A stretch of 41,230 nt of DNA, from NCBI RefSeq assembly GCF_028689785.1, contig NZ_JAQVCN010000046.1:1-41230 (forward strand). Reading direction: 5' to 3'. The translations under genes and the position numbers were made by a program. Positions 15,624 to 25,516 of the stretch are shown piece after piece. The notes under the pieces were generated by a model that was not told the origin of the DNA, ran no database searches, and worked only from the letters and a program-made list of their open reading frames with translations. Source of the stretch: Zoogloea sp. GTDB lineage: Bacteria > Pseudomonadota > Gammaproteobacteria > Burkholderiales > Rhodocyclaceae. Position 1 is the first letter of the stretch; each line of letters starts with the position of its first letter.

Positions 15624-16997
15624 ATGGACTACAAAATCATCGATGCACAGGTATCCCCCACCGGACGTCTGGAAGTCCTCTCCCGGGCCGAGGCGGCCAA
15701 GCTGTCGAACGAGGGCGGCGGCGGTCTGCACACCCTCTATCGCAATTGTTCCCTGGCGGTGCTCAACTGTGGCAACGAGCTAGACGACGGCAAGGAGTTG
15801 CTGGAGCGCTATCACCGCTTCGACATCCGCATCCAGCAGCGTGCCCGGGGCATCAAGCTCGATATCACCGGTGCGCCTGCCACGGCCTTTGTCGACGGCG
15901 AGATGATCCGCGGCATCCAGGAGCATCTGATGGCGGTGCTCAGGGACGTTGTTTATGCCAGCACAGAGATCGGTGGCAGCACCCGCTTTGATTTCGACAG
16001 CTCGGAAGGCATCACCAACGCGGTGTTCCACATCCTGCGCAATGCCAATGTGCTTCAGCCCATCACCCGGCCCAACCTGGTGGTCTGCTGGGGCGGCCAT
16101 TCGATCGGCCAGGAAGAGTACGAGTACACCAAGCTGGTGGGCTATCAGCTGGGGCTGCGGGGCCTAAACGTGTGCACCGGATGTGGCCCCGGCGCCATGA
16201 AGGGCCCTATGAAGGGGGCTGCCCTGGCCCACGCCACCCAGCGCATCACCAACGGCCGCTATCTGGGTTTTACGGAGCCCGGCATCATCGCTGCGGAGGC
16301 GCCCAACCCGGTGGTAAACGAGTTGGTGATCCTGCCCGACGTGGAGAAGCGCCTGGAGGCCTTCGTGCGCACCGGCCATGGCATCGTGGTGTTTCCGGGG
16401 GGCGTGGGCACGGCTGAGGAGATCCTCTACATCCTGGGGATCCTGCTGCACCCTGATAATGCGGCCCTGCCGTTTCCGCTGGTGTTCACCGGGCCGAAGA
16501 GTGCCGAGCAGTATTTTCTGCGCATCGACAGCTTCATCTCCCAGACCCTCGGAGAGGCTGCCCGGAAGCGTTACAGGATCATCATCGACGATCCCGAGGC
16601 TGTGGCGACGGAGATCAATGCCGGCATCGGGCAGGTGCGCGATTTCCGCAAGGAGATGCGTGACGCCTACTATTTCAACTGGTTGCTCAAGATCGAGCGC
16701 GAGTTTCAGCAGCCCTTCCGTCCGACTCACGCCCGCATGCGCGATCTGACCCTGCATCGCAAGCAGCCCACCCACCTGCTCGCTGCCAACCTGCGCCGGG
16801 CCTTTTCCGGGGTGGTGGCGGGCAACGTCAAGGCCGAGGGCATCCGCGAGATCGAGCAGCACGGCCCCTTCGAGATCCAGGGCGAGCCAGAGATCATGGG
16901 GCCGATGGACGAGCTGATGGCGTCCTTTGTCGCCCAGGGCCGTATGAAGCTGCCTGGCAAGACCTACAACCCCTGCTACCGCATCGCCAAGGCCTGA
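15624..16997 (+). CDS. ppnN: Pyrimidine/purine nucleotide 5'-monophosphate nucleosidase
   Basis: A 457-residue protein matching PpnN (YgdH) of E. coli (454 residues) along its length. The N-terminal domain has LYRNCSLAVLNCGNELDDGK and FDIRIQQRARGIKL; the central LOG/lysine-decarboxylase-like domain has CWGGHSIGQEEYEYTK, CTGCGPGAMKGPMKGA and the signature PGGVGTAEE from Pro-258, where the glutamate takes part in catalysis. It splits nucleoside monophosphates into base and ribose 5-phosphate, and the E. coli enzyme is activated by (p)ppGpp, linking it to the stringent response. ATG 15624 gives the family-like start; an earlier in-frame ATG at 15594 adds ten residues without family support. It stands alone, with a convergent SDR gene downstream. 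Confidence 0.93.
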   Translation: MDYKIIDAQVSPTGRLEVLSRAEAAKLSNEGGGGLHTLYRNCSLAVLNCGNELDDGKELLERYHRFDIRIQQRARGIKLDITGAPATAFVDGEMIRGIQEHLMAVLRDVVYASTEIGGSTRFDFDSSEGITNAVFHILRNANVLQPITRPNLVVCWGGHSIGQEEYEYTKLVGYQLGLRGLNVCTGCGPGAMKGPMKGAALAHATQRITNGRYLGFTEPGIIAAEAPNPVVNELVILPDVEKRLEAFVRTGHGIVVFPGGVGTAEEILYILGILLHPDNAALPFPLVFTGPKSAEQYFLRIDSFISQTLGEAARKRYRIIIDDPEAVATEINAGIGQVRDFRKEMRDAYYFNWLLKIEREFQQPFRPTHARMRDLTLHRKQPTHLLAANLRRAFSGVVAGNVKAEGIREIEQHGPFEIQGEPEIMGPMDELMASFVAQGRMKLPGKTYNPCYRIAKA

Positions 16998-17005
16998 CCA
17001 GCCCT

Positions 17006-17024
17006 CCGGCGGCTAGGCCGCCGG
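17006..17024. terminator. Convergent-gene hairpin at the ppnN/SDR junction
   Basis: CCGGCGGC (17006-17013) pairs perfectly with GCCGCCGG (17017-17024) around a TAG loop that overlaps the SDR stop codon. It starts 9 bases after the ppnN stop. T-runs are lacking, so it is a possible bidirectional terminator or a Rho-protecting stem. Confidence 0.45.
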
Positions 17025-17744
17025 CAGGTTGCGCAGGTCGCCGTCCACCCATTCGCCGAAGTGCTCGCCGAGCAGGTGCTCGACGAGGCGGTGGGCCACG
17101 TCTGTCGGGGCGCTCAGCTGGCCATCGCGCTTGAGGGCGGCAAAGCGCGCAAGCTGGGGGAAGTGAGCCGGATCGCTGGCACGCACCTCGCCCTGCATGG
17201 GGGTGTCCACAACGCCAGGGGCGAGGCTGGCGATGCGCAGGCCCGGAATACCGTCCAGCGCGACGGCTCGGGCATGCTGGTCGAGCCCGGCCTTGGTGGC
17301 GCCATATACGCTCCAGCCTGCATAGGGGCTGCGGGCGGCTCCGCTGGAGATATGCACGATGCGCCGCCCGGAGCACCGGGCGGTGGCGGCCACAAAGGCG
17401 TTGGCGAGCAGGAGCGGGGCGCTGAGGTTGAGCTGGATGGCGGCGGCGATGAGAGCCGGGCCCTGGGCCCCGCAGGGGGCCACCGGCTGCAGCTGGCCGG
17501 CGTTGTTGATGAGCAGGGCGGTGTCTGCGTCCTTCACGAAATCAGCCAGATCGGAGCCGGCGAGCCAGCCCTCCAGTGCGCCCGCTTCCGACAGGTCGAT
17601 GGCGTGCTGAGTCAGGCCGGAGGCGTGCAGCGCGGGATTGGCACGGCGGGACAGGCCCAGCACGGAGATTCCCCGGGCCAGCAGGGTTTGGGCGAGTGCG
17701 GCGCCAAGGCCGCTGCTGTGGCCGGTGACGATGGCCTTGATCAT
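17013..17744 (-). CDS. Short-chain dehydrogenase/reductase
   Basis: A 243-residue classical SDR. With ATG at 17744 the nucleotide-binding motif TGHSSGLG is at 7-14, NNAG at 80-83, and the catalytic Ser-133/134, Tyr-147 and Lys-151 (YGATK) are all present. ASLAPGVVDTPMQ is the usual segment after the active site. Upstream in-frame residues to 17795 precede the natural beta-strand start and I leave them out. The spacing of motifs resembles sepiapterin/benzil-reductase-like SDRs, but the substrate is not predictable. It is followed by ppnN in convergent orientation and stands 64 bases downstream of the GGDEF/EAL gene on the same strand, so co-transcription is possible. Confidence 0.88.
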   Translation of the reverse strand: MIKAIVTGHSSGLGAALAQTLLARGISVLGLSRRANPALHASGLTQHAIDLSEAGALEGWLAGSDLADFVKDADTALLINNAGQLQPVAPCGAQGPALIAAAIQLNLSAPLLLANAFVAATARCSGRRIVHISSGAARSPYAGWSVYGATKAGLDQHARAVALDGIPGLRIASLAPGVVDTPMQGEVRASDPAHFPQLARFAALKRDGQLSAPTDVAHRLVEHLLGEHFGEWVDGDLRNLPAA

Positions 17745-17808
17745 GGTGGGATGCCTGGTTGGATAAATTCGCCGATGGTACGCCAGAGCCTGCAACCGGG
17801 CGTGGCTG

Positions 17809-20691
17809 CTAGGCCGGCATTTTCAGCAGCCTTGCCAGCTCGGCGGCCGGCACTGGGCGTGAGAAGTGGTAGCCTTGGCCGACGCTGCAGCCCAGGTCGG
17901 TGAGCATGTGCTGCTGTTCGACAGTCTCGATGCCTTCGGCCACGGTGATCAGGGACATGTCCCGGGCGATGCTGACGATGGCGCGAATGAGGGCCACGTC
18001 GTCACGGTTGCGGTGCAGTTCCGAGACGAAGGAGCGGTCGATCTTGAGCACGTCGAAGCGGAAGTTGCGCAGGTAGGACAGGCTCGAATAGCCGGTGCCG
18101 AAGTCGTCCAGGGACAGCTTCACGCCCAAGTCGGTGAGGCTGCGCAGGGTCTGGCCAATCTGGCTGTCCTGGTCGAGGAAGACACTTTCCGTGACTTCGA
18201 TCTCCAGGCGCCCGGGGGCCAGCTCGTGGCGGGTCAGGGTGTCCTTCACATGGGCCACGAAGTCGTGCCGGCGTAGCTGCGGTACGGCCACGTTGACCGC
18301 CATGCGTATCGATGTGGCGCCTTCCGTGTCCCACTGCTTGAGCTGGCGGCAGGCTTCGTCGAGCACCCAGCGCCCGATGGCGTGGATCATGCCGGTTTCT
18401 TCTGCAATCGGGATGAAGCGGTCCGGCGGCACTAGGGTGCCGGGCTCCGGTTGCCAACGCAGAAGCGCTTCACAGCCGGTGATGCGGCCACTGCCCAGGT
18501 CCACCTGGGGCTGGTAGTGGATCAGCAGCTCCTGCCGTTCGAGGGCATGGCGCAGCCCGTTTTCGATGCGCAAGCGCTCGGTGACCCAGTGGTTGAACTC
18601 GGGGGTGAAGAACTGGAAGTTGTTCCGTCCCGAGTTCTTGGCGTGATACATGGCGGCATCGGCGTTCTTCAGCAGGCTGTCGGTGTCGGTGCCGTTTTCG
18701 GGGTAGAGGGCGATGCCGATGCTGGGGGTGATCTGCAACTCATGCTCGCCGATGAGATAGGGCTGGCCCAGGGCGTTGAGGATCTTCTGGGCTGTGCTCA
18801 CGGCAAAGCCGGGCTGCTCCAGGCCGGTGACCACCACCACGAACTCGTCACCACCCAGGCGGCTGACCGTATCCGACTGGCGGATCAGTCGATGCAGACG
18901 GTTTGCAACCTCCTGCAGGACGCAGTCGCCCATGGCGTGGCCAAGTGAGTCGTTGATGTTCTTGAAGCGATCCAGGTCGATGAACAGCACCGCCAGCTGG
19001 TCACCGTTGCGCCGTGCGGCGGCGATGGCCTGAGCCAGGCGGTCGCCCAGCAGTACCCGGTTGGGCAGCTGCGTGAGCACGTCGAATTCGGCCAGGTGAC
19101 GGATGCGGTTCTCGGCTTCCTTGCGGTCGGTGATGTCCAGGAAGGTGCCGACGTAGTGGCGCACCTCGCCGCTGGGACCGCACACGGTGCCGATGCTGAT
19201 TTGCTCCGGGTAAAGGCGGCCGTCCTTGCGGTGGTTCCAGATCTCGCCGGTCCATCCGCCAGTTTCGCGGATCGATTTCCACATGGCGTTGTAAAAGGCG
19301 GCGTCGTGATTTCCCGAGCTGAGGAAGGCCGGGGTCTGACCCAGCACTTCGGCGGGGGTGTAGCCAGTGATCTCGGAGAAGGCCGGGTTTACCGCGAGGA
19401 TGCGGGTCTCCGGGTCAGTAACGATGATGCCTTCGCGGCTACTCTCGAACACGTGCCCGGCCAGGCGCAGTTCGCCGGCCTGCTTCTCGAGAGTACGGGT
19501 GTGGGTATCGAGCGCCTGGTGATAGGCGCCGAAGAGTCGGCTCATCCAGCGTGAAAAGAGCAGCGAGGCGGCCAGCGCCACACCGACCGTCACTGCCACC
19601 ACGACCAGCAGATAGGGGACGCGGGCCGACAGGGAGATGCCGGCAGTGCGTCGTTCCGCAGCCAGGGCTGATTGCATTTCCTGCTCGAAGGTGCTGGCGA
19701 CGACCACGATCTTCCAGGGGGCGTAGGCCTGGACGTAGGCTGAGCGGGTACCGACGGCTTCGTCAGGGCCGGGCTGCCACGGGTAGGTGATCAGCCCGCC
19801 GCCGTGCTGGCCGAGCTCAAGCAGCTGGCGCCGGAGGTCCTGTTCGGCGGGCGTCCCTGTGTTGTCGAGATGCTGGCCTTCGGCACGTTGGCTGTCCGTG
19901 TGCGGGTTGTCGGGTGGCAGGAGCAGCAGGCGGCCGTCGCTGCCCAGCACCATGAAATGCCCGGTGTCGCCGAAGTGCCAGGCACGCAAGCGATCCAGGC
20001 CTTCCTTCAGGCGCGCTTCCTCCCACTTGTAGAGGTAATCGCCGGTACCGATGATCCAGCCGTAGGGCTCGAACAGGCGCACATGGGCCAGCTTGTCGGA
20101 CATCCGGGCCGGGTCGTCGGGTGAGTACCAGCGATAGCGCGAGAAACCGCCCGCGCTGTTGCCACGGGCGGCCTCCAGAAGCCCACGCATGATGTAGTGC
20201 CCGGTATCGTCCTGGTTGTTCCACAGGGAGCTGCCCTCCCGGGCAGGGGCCGTAGGGAGGAGGATGCAGCGCCCCTGGCTGTCATCGATGAAGAAATAGC
20301 CTCGCCCGTCGAAAAAACGCTGGGGACGCAAGGCCTCGATGATCAGACGCTTGACCTCGGCTTCCGGCCGGCGCCCGTGCTCCCGGGCGTAGATGCCCTG
20401 GGCAGTCTGCATGGCCATCGAGACCTTTTCCTGCAGAGCGTCGCGCAGCACGGCTTCGGTGCGCGAATGCACGAAGTCCAGGTAGTCGATGGCGGAAGCC
20501 ATCTCGGTGCGAAGGCGCTCTTCCTTCTTGCTCTCGAAGCTTCGCTCAAGGCGCAGCAGGGCTTCCTGGTGTTCCGCGAGGGCGATCCACAGGAAGCTTG
20601 CGCCGAGCGTCAGGGCCAGGGCGAGGACGACGAGCAGCGTCCCCACCAGGTGGTAGCGGGGCAGAGTCCGGTCGGTGACGGCTAATTTCAT
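17809..20691 (-). CDS. Cache-PAS-GGDEF-EAL c-di-GMP signalling protein
   Basis: A 960-residue membrane sensor. TM1 is at about 15-37. A periplasmic double Cache sensor spans about 45-345 (FFDGRGYFFIDDSQG, and GWIIGTGDYLYKWEE at the end of the first module). TM2 is at about 360-382. A PAS domain at about 415-530 begins VFESSREGIIVTDPETR. GGDEF is intact at 613-617 (RLGGDEF) and EAL at 741-743 (CEALLRW), with EVTES, DDFGTGYSSL, KIDRSFV, AEGIET and QGYHFSRP all present. Both cyclase and phosphodiesterase sites therefore look functional; net activity cannot be decided. Cache domains of this type bind small organic ligands. It is divergent from a Cache histidine kinase, suggesting a shared sensory theme. 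Start ATG 20691 is followed directly by the TM1 region. Confidence 0.95.
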   Translation of the reverse strand: MKLAVTDRTLPRYHLVGTLLVVLALALTLGASFLWIALAEHQEALLRLERSFESKKEERLRTEMASAIDYLDFVHSRTEAVLRDALQEKVSMAMQTAQGIYAREHGRRPEAEVKRLIIEALRPQRFFDGRGYFFIDDSQGRCILLPTAPAREGSSLWNNQDDTGHYIMRGLLEAARGNSAGGFSRYRWYSPDDPARMSDKLAHVRLFEPYGWIIGTGDYLYKWEEARLKEGLDRLRAWHFGDTGHFMVLGSDGRLLLLPPDNPHTDSQRAEGQHLDNTGTPAEQDLRRQLLELGQHGGGLITYPWQPGPDEAVGTRSAYVQAYAPWKIVVVASTFEQEMQSALAAERRTAGISLSARVPYLLVVVAVTVGVALAASLLFSRWMSRLFGAYHQALDTHTRTLEKQAGELRLAGHVFESSREGIIVTDPETRILAVNPAFSEITGYTPAEVLGQTPAFLSSGNHDAAFYNAMWKSIRETGGWTGEIWNHRKDGRLYPEQISIGTVCGPSGEVRHYVGTFLDITDRKEAENRIRHLAEFDVLTQLPNRVLLGDRLAQAIAAARRNGDQLAVLFIDLDRFKNINDSLGHAMGDCVLQEVANRLHRLIRQSDTVSRLGGDEFVVVVTGLEQPGFAVSTAQKILNALGQPYLIGEHELQITPSIGIALYPENGTDTDSLLKNADAAMYHAKNSGRNNFQFFTPEFNHWVTERLRIENGLRHALERQELLIHYQPQVDLGSGRITGCEALLRWQPEPGTLVPPDRFIPIAEETGMIHAIGRWVLDEACRQLKQWDTEGATSIRMAVNVAVPQLRRHDFVAHVKDTLTRHELAPGRLEIEVTESVFLDQDSQIGQTLRSLTDLGVKLSLDDFGTGYSSLSYLRNFRFDVLKIDRSFVSELHRNRDDVALIRAIVSIARDMSLITVAEGIETVEQQHMLTDLGCSVGQGYHFSRPVPAAELARLLKMPA

Positions 20692-20713
20692 AGGGGTCCG
20701 GGCGGGCTGCGAG

Positions 20714-20744
20714 TCCCGGGTTGTGAAGTACCCGGATCTTTTTA
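20714..20744. other. Terminator-like hairpin in the divergent signalling promoter region
   Basis: CCGGGT (20716-20721) pairs with ACCCGG (20730-20735) and is followed on the plus strand by ATCTTTTTAAC. It looks like an intrinsic terminator on the plus strand although no plus-strand gene precedes it. On the minus strand it lies within the 5' leader of the GGDEF/EAL gene. The rest of the 264-base gap to the kinase gene holds the AT-rich segment 20745-20780 and no clear gene. Confidence 0.4.
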
Positions 20745-20955
20745 ACGGCGCGCAATTCTATCACTAAAGTTATAAAAGGTCACTACTCATGAGTCCAGGT
20801 CGACGGTGTCGGAAGCCGTCAGCACCGATGCAAAATGCCGCTTGTGATGCAGGTTTTTGCACTTCGGGTTCAAGTCGGATAGGGCGGCTGACGTTAAAAA
20901 GGCCTGATCGAACACGCTCCGTCCAGGGGCCAACGCGTCCATTCGCTGCCAGTCC

Positions 20956-22656
20956 ATGCCATCAGCCAGTCTTTCCTCCAGCGCTCAGGCTCGTCTGCGC
21001 CTATTCCTGCCCATCGTCGCGGTGGTCGTGGCGCTCATCGTGCTCGTCTGGGGCGCCATCCTGTATAAGACCAGGGCGGAAGAAGAGCTCGTCATCCAGT
21101 CCATCAATACTTCCAACCTCAATCTGGCTCGGGCGTTCGAGGAACACACCGTCCGTACAATCAAGAGCGTCGATCAGGCGGTACTGTTTCTGAAATTCCA
21201 GTACGAGAAGCTGGGCGACCGGGTGAATATTGCCGAGTATGTCCGCGAGGGCATGATCATCAACAGCATCTTCAACCAGCTCGGGGTGATCGACGAGCAC
21301 GGTACCTACATCCTCAGCAATCTGGCGAACCACAAGCGGATGGACCTGTCGGACCGGGAGCACTTCCAGGTTCACAAGGCGCGTGACACCAACGAGTTGT
21401 TCATCAGCAAGCCGGTGCTGGGGCGGGCGTCCGGCAAGTGGTCGATCCAGATGACCCGGCGCATCAACAAGCCCGACGGCAGCTTTGGTGGTGTGGTGGT
21501 CATCTCGGTGGACCCCTTCTACTTTTCCGATTTCTATAGCGGTGTTGATCTGGGCAAGGACGGTGTGGTCGCCCTGGTGGGCCGGGATGGCATCGTGCGT
21601 GCCCGGCGTTCGGGTGACAACAAGGCGGTGGGGCAGGACCTGAGCGGCAGCGCACTGATGGCGAACCTGGCCCGGGCAGAAACGGGGAGCTATCGCTCCG
21701 CCAGCTATGCCGATGGTGTGCTTCGTTTCTACGGCTACCGGGCCATGAAGGACTATCCCTTGGTGGTTGCCGTGGGTGTAAGCGAGGAAGCGGCATTGGC
21801 CGAGTATCGCGAGCGTCGCGTCGGCTACATCGTCTACGCCATCGGGGTGACGCTGGTGCTGGTGCTGTTCGGGGGCATGGCGATTCGTTTGCTGGATCGC
21901 CAGATCCGCATTTCAATGGCCCTGCGCGAGAGCCAGATCAAGGCCGAGGCCGCCAACCGCATGAAATCGGAATTTCTCGCTTCCATGTCCCATGAGCTGC
22001 GTACGCCCCTCAACGGCATCATGGGTTACGCCGAGTTTCTCAAGGAAAGCGCCGACGAGACCAGGAGGGAGTTCGCCGGCATCATTCTGGACAGCAGTCA
22101 CCATCTGCTCGATCTGGTCAATTCCATCCTCGATCTGGCCAAGATCGAATCCGGCAAGATGGAGCTGGAGCGGCGCCCCGAGGCCCTGCGTCCGATGATC
22201 GAGCGCATCGTGCGTACCCATCGTCCGCCGGCTGACGAGAAAGGGCTGGCCCTTGAGTTGGTGATCGATCCTGCGCTGCCTGAGCAGATCAGCTGCGATG
22301 CCACTCGGCTGGCTCAGATTCTCAACAACCTGCTCAACAACGCCATCAAGTTTACCGATAGCGGCGCGGTGACCGTGAACGTCGGGCAGGACGCCGGAAG
22401 ACTGCGCATTGGCGTGGCCGACACCGGTTGCGGCATCGATGTCGGGATGCAGCCCTACGTCTTCGAGCGCTTTCGTCAGGTGGATGGCTTCCTGACCCGG
22501 CGCCATCAGGGCACCGGCCTGGGACTGGCGCTGGTCAAGGAGCTGGTGGCAATGATGGGGGGTGAGGTGACACTGAGCTCCTGTCCAGGGAAAGGGAGCG
22601 AGTTTGTGATCAGCCTGCCCTTGGAGCCAGTCGCTGCAGCGACAAGGGAAGGGTGA
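20956..22656 (+). CDS. Membrane sensor histidine kinase with periplasmic Cache domain
   Basis: A 566-residue kinase. TM1 is at about 16-38, a periplasmic dCache sensor spans about 40-280 (ISKPVLGRASGKWSIQMTRR is a typical Cache segment), and TM2 is at about 290-312. The H box SMSHELRTPLNG carries His-346; the N box is LNNLLNNAIKFT, G1 is DTGCGID and G2 is GTGLGLALVKEL. All catalytic boxes are present, so autophosphorylation is expected. It has no receiver of its own; the next gene encodes one. Start ATG 20956 is six codons before an obvious Arg-flanked TM1; the ribosome site is weak. Ligand is unknown; Cache sensors often detect amino or organic acids. Confidence 0.93.
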   Translation: MPSASLSSSAQARLRLFLPIVAVVVALIVLVWGAILYKTRAEEELVIQSINTSNLNLARAFEEHTVRTIKSVDQAVLFLKFQYEKLGDRVNIAEYVREGMIINSIFNQLGVIDEHGTYILSNLANHKRMDLSDREHFQVHKARDTNELFISKPVLGRASGKWSIQMTRRINKPDGSFGGVVVISVDPFYFSDFYSGVDLGKDGVVALVGRDGIVRARRSGDNKAVGQDLSGSALMANLARAETGSYRSASYADGVLRFYGYRAMKDYPLVVAVGVSEEAALAEYRERRVGYIVYAIGVTLVLVLFGGMAIRLLDRQIRISMALRESQIKAEAANRMKSEFLASMSHELRTPLNGIMGYAEFLKESADETRREFAGIILDSSHHLLDLVNSILDLAKIESGKMELERRPEALRPMIERIVRTHRPPADEKGLALELVIDPALPEQISCDATRLAQILNNLLNNAIKFTDSGAVTVNVGQDAGRLRIGVADTGCGIDVGMQPYVFERFRQVDGFLTRRHQGTGLGLALVKELVAMMGGEVTLSSCPGKGSEFVISLPLEPVAAATREG

Positions 22657-22661
22657 AGTCG

Positions 22662-23018
22662 ATGAAGGTACTCATCGTGGACGACCAGAAGCTCAACCGC
22701 ACGCTGCCCTGCGTGCTGCTGCGGCAACTGGGGTGCGAGGTGATCGAGGCCGACTCCGGAGAGGCCGCGCTGGCGGTCCTGGAGGGCAGGCCGGTGGACG
22801 CAATCCTCCTCGACATCAGCATGCCGGGCATCAGCGGTACGGAGGTGTGCCGGCGTCTGCGTGGCGACCCTGCGCTGGCCCGGCTGTACATCGTGGCTTA
22901 CACGGCCCATGCCTTGCCCGAGCAGCGGGTGGAGATGCTTGGCGCCGGCTTTGACGAGGTACTCATCAAGCCCATCAATCGTCAGCGCTTGCTTGAGGCA
23001 CTCAGGCTGCCCGTCTGA
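22662..23018 (+). CDS. Stand-alone response regulator receiver
   Basis: A 118-residue CheY-like receiver with no output domain. Acidic pocket Asp-7/Asp-8 (MKVLIVDD), phosphoacceptor Asp-51 (ILLDISMPG), Thr-81 and Lys-103 (IKP) are all present. ATG 22662 gives the canonical receiver start; a GTG at 22653 overlaps the kinase stop and would add three residues. Being six bases from the kinase stop it is almost certainly its partner. Output must be through protein contact, for example with the divergent GGDEF/EAL enzyme or a downstream phosphotransfer protein; this is inference. Confidence 0.92.
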   Translation: MKVLIVDDQKLNRTLPCVLLRQLGCEVIEADSGEAALAVLEGRPVDAILLDISMPGISGTEVCRRLRGDPALARLYIVAYTAHALPEQRVEMLGAGFDEVLIKPINRQRLLEALRLPV

Positions 23019-23021
23019 GTA

Positions 23022-23046
23022 GGCTGCCCCTTAACCGGGGCCAGCC
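23022..23046. terminator. Possible bidirectional terminator between receiver and parC
   Basis: GGCTGCCCC (23022-23030) pairs with GGGGCCAGCC (23037-23046) with one bulged base around a TTAACC-type loop. It fills the 37-base gap between two convergent stops. Downstream T content is low (CGCCTTTGC on the plus strand), so strength is uncertain. Confidence 0.4.
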
Positions 23047-23055
23047 GCCTTTGCA

Positions 23056-25401
23056 TCAGTCGCCACGCAGGCCGTTGGTTTCGGAACGTCCCGGAGCCGG
23101 CTTGCCCTTGCGAGCCCGTTTGCCCAGCCAGGCTTCCCAGTCTCTGGGCCCCGCCGCCAGCTCCACCGCCTTGCCGCCGCGAGTGCTGGCCAGCAAGGTC
23201 AGGGTGTGGCGGAAAACGCAGGTGGCGGCCAGGGCCTCGCCCTCGTCGAGGCCCATGATGAGCACACCCTTGCCGCCCCCCGACAGGGACTTCATCTGAT
23301 CGAGGGGGAAAATCAGCAGGCGCCCCGTGGATGACAGGGAGGCGACATGCTGCCCCTCGGCCGGGTCGAAGAACACCGGCTGGAGCAGGCGCCCGCCAGC
23401 GTCCAGGCTGACGAACTGCTTGCCGGCGCGCTTGCTGGCGATCATGTCGCCCAGCCCGCACAGGAAGCCGTAGCCGTCGGTGCTGGCCAGCAGCACACGT
23501 CGTTCGGGTGGGCCTGCCAGAACATGGGCGACACGGCTGCCGGACGGCAGCTCGATGAGGGAGGCCAGGGGCACCCCGTTGCCGCGCCCGTCGGGCAGAG
23601 CGGAGACGGCCACGGTGAGGGCACGGCCGCCATCGGTGAGGACGACCAGGTTGTCGACACTGCGGCATTCGAAGGCGCTGCCGAGGCGGTCGCCGTCCTT
23701 GAAGGCGACGTTGGCCAGGTCAACCCCATGTCCGCTGCGGCAGCGCACCCAGCCTTTGTCCGAGACGATGACGGTGACGGGTTCGTCCACTACGGTCTGG
23801 GTGACGCCAGCGCGGACCGCTTCTTCCACCAGGGTGCGGCGGGCGTCGCCGTACTTTTCGGCATCGGCGCGGATCTCTTTGATGACCAGGCGGCGCAGCT
23901 TGCCTTCGTTGGCCAGCAGGGCTTCCAGTTCGGTCTTCTCGCCGCGTAGTTCGGCCAGCTCGCGCTCAATCTTGATGCCTTCCAGGCGGGCCAGCTGACG
24001 CAGGCGGATTTCCAGGATGTCCTCGGCCTGGCGGTCGGAGAGGTCGAAGCGGGCGATCAGGGCCGGCTTGGGCTCGTCCGACTCGCGGATGATGCGGATT
24101 ACCTCGTCGATGTTCAGGAAGACGATGTGGCGGCCTTCCAGGATGTGGATGCGATCATCTACCTGGCCAAGGCGGTGGGCGGTGCGCCGACGCACCGTGA
24201 CGATGCGGAAGCGGCCCCATTCGTGGAGGATGTCAGCCAGATTTTTCTGCCCGGGGCGGCCATCCAGGCCGATCATCACCAGGTTGATGGACGAGGAGGT
24301 TTCGAGGCTGGTGTGGGCCAGCAGCAGGTTGGCAAACTCGGCAACGTCCTGGTTGCGGCTCTTGGGCTCGAACACCAGGCGCACCGGGGCATCCTTGCCG
24401 GACTCGTCGCGCACCCGGTCGAGGGCGGCGAGCATCACGGCCTTGAGCTGAGCCTGGTCGGCGTCGATGGACTTCTTGCTGGTCTTGGGCTGCGGATTGG
24501 TGAGGGTCTCGATCTCGAAGAGTACCTTCTGGGCCGAGACGCCGGGGGGCAGCTCATTGACCACCAGCTGCCACTGGCCCCGGGCCAGGTCCTCGACAAT
24601 CCAGCGGGCCCGCAGCTTGAGGCTGCCACGGCCAGTCTCGTAGGCCTGGCGGATGTCGGCGGCCGGGGAGATGAGCTGGCCGCCACCGGGAAAGTCGGGC
24701 CCGGCGATGTGGCTCAGCAGGTCGACTACCGTGGCTTCCGGGTTCTCGATGGCGTGGATGGCGGCGCTTGCCACCTCGCGCAGGTTGTGGGACGGGATTT
24801 CAGTGGCCATGCCCACGGCAATGCCCGAGGCACCGTTGAGCAGCACGAAAGGCAGCCGCGCCGGCAGCAGCTGGGGCTCTTCGAAGGCGCCGTCGTAGTT
24901 GGGGCGGAAATCCACCGTGCCCCGGTCGATCTCCGACAGCAGCAGCTCGGCTATGGGGGTGAGGCGGCATTCGGTGTAGCGCATGGCCGCCGCGGAGTCG
25001 CCGTCCCGGGAGCCGAAGTTGCCCTGACCATCCACCAGCGGGTAGCGCAGGGAGAAGTCCTGGGCCACCCGCACCATGGCGTCGTAGACGCTGGAATCGC
25101 CATGGGGGTGGTACTTGCCGATCACGTCGCCCACCACCCGGGCCGACTTGACGTGCTTGGAACCTGGCGACAGACGCATCTCGTTCATGGCGAACAGGAT
25201 GCGGCGCTGCACGGGCTTGAGGCCATCCTCCACCTGGGGCAGAGCGCGGGCCTTGACCACGCTCATGGCGTAGGCCAGATAGGCGCGTTCGGCGTAGAGG
25301 TCGAGGGGCAGGGTGTCCCCGCTGCCCAGCAGCGGCAAGGCGGGCGGCGCGGGCGGCATGCCGTCTGCGCCGGTGTCGTTGGGGTCGATACTGTTGTTCA
25401 T
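23056..25401 (-). CDS. parC: DNA topoisomerase IV subunit A
   Basis: A 781-residue type IIA topoisomerase A subunit, which with ParE decatenates daughter chromosomes. The catalytic Tyr-142 is in [10 protein letters not shown]. The quinolone-determining stretch [13 protein letters not shown] has Ser-103 at the position of E. coli Ser-80 and Asp-107 at that of Glu-84, so it looks quinolone-sensitive at Ser. [20 protein letters not shown] and the poor glycine-box C-terminal domain (about 500 onward) favour ParC over GyrA, as does its length. An N-terminal extension of about 30 residues precedes the family start. Its partner parE lies upstream on the same strand but about 4.9 kb away, with an unrelated set of genes between. 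Confidence 0.95.
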   Translation of the reverse strand: MNNSIDPNDTGADGMPPAPPALPLLGSGDTLPLDLYAERAYLAYAMSVVKARALPQVEDGLKPVQRRILFAMNEMRLSPGSKHVKSARVVGDVIGKYHPHGDSSVYDAMVRVAQDFSLRYPLVDGQGNFGSRDGDSAAAMRYTECRLTPIAELLLSEIDRGTVDFRPNYDGAFEEPQLLPARLPFVLLNGASGIAVGMATEIPSHNLREVASAAIHAIENPEATVVDLLSHIAGPDFPGGGQLISPAADIRQAYETGRGSLKLRARWIVEDLARGQWQLVVNELPPGVSAQKVLFEIETLTNPQPKTSKKSIDADQAQLKAVMLAALDRVRDESGKDAPVRLVFEPKSRNQDVAEFANLLLAHTSLETSSSINLVMIGLDGRPGQKNLADILHEWGRFRIVTVRRRTAHRLGQVDDRIHILEGRHIVFLNIDEVIRIIRESDEPKPALIARFDLSDRQAEDILEIRLRQLARLEGIKIERELAELRGEKTELEALLANEGKLRRLVIKEIRADAEKYGDARRTLVEEAVRAGVTQTVVDEPVTVIVSDKGWVRCRSGHGVDLANVAFKDGDRLGSAFECRSVDNLVVLTDGGRALTVAVSALPDGRGNGVPLASLIELPSGSRVAHVLAGPPERRVLLASTDGYGFLCGLGDMIASKRAGKQFVSLDAGGRLLQPVFFDPAEGQHVASLSSTGRLLIFPLDQMKSLSGGGKGVLIMGLDEGEALAATCVFRHTLTLLASTRGGKAVELAAGPRDWEAWLGKRARKGKPAPGRSETNGLRGD

Positions 25402-25516
25402 TCTGTGCTGCGTGCTGCAGGCCGGCGGGGTTAGCGGAGTGGCGTGCGCCTGTCGGGCGCGACGAAGGCGGCAAAAATACCACAGGCCGGGGGAATTGCC
25501 GGATGTGCCTGACGTG

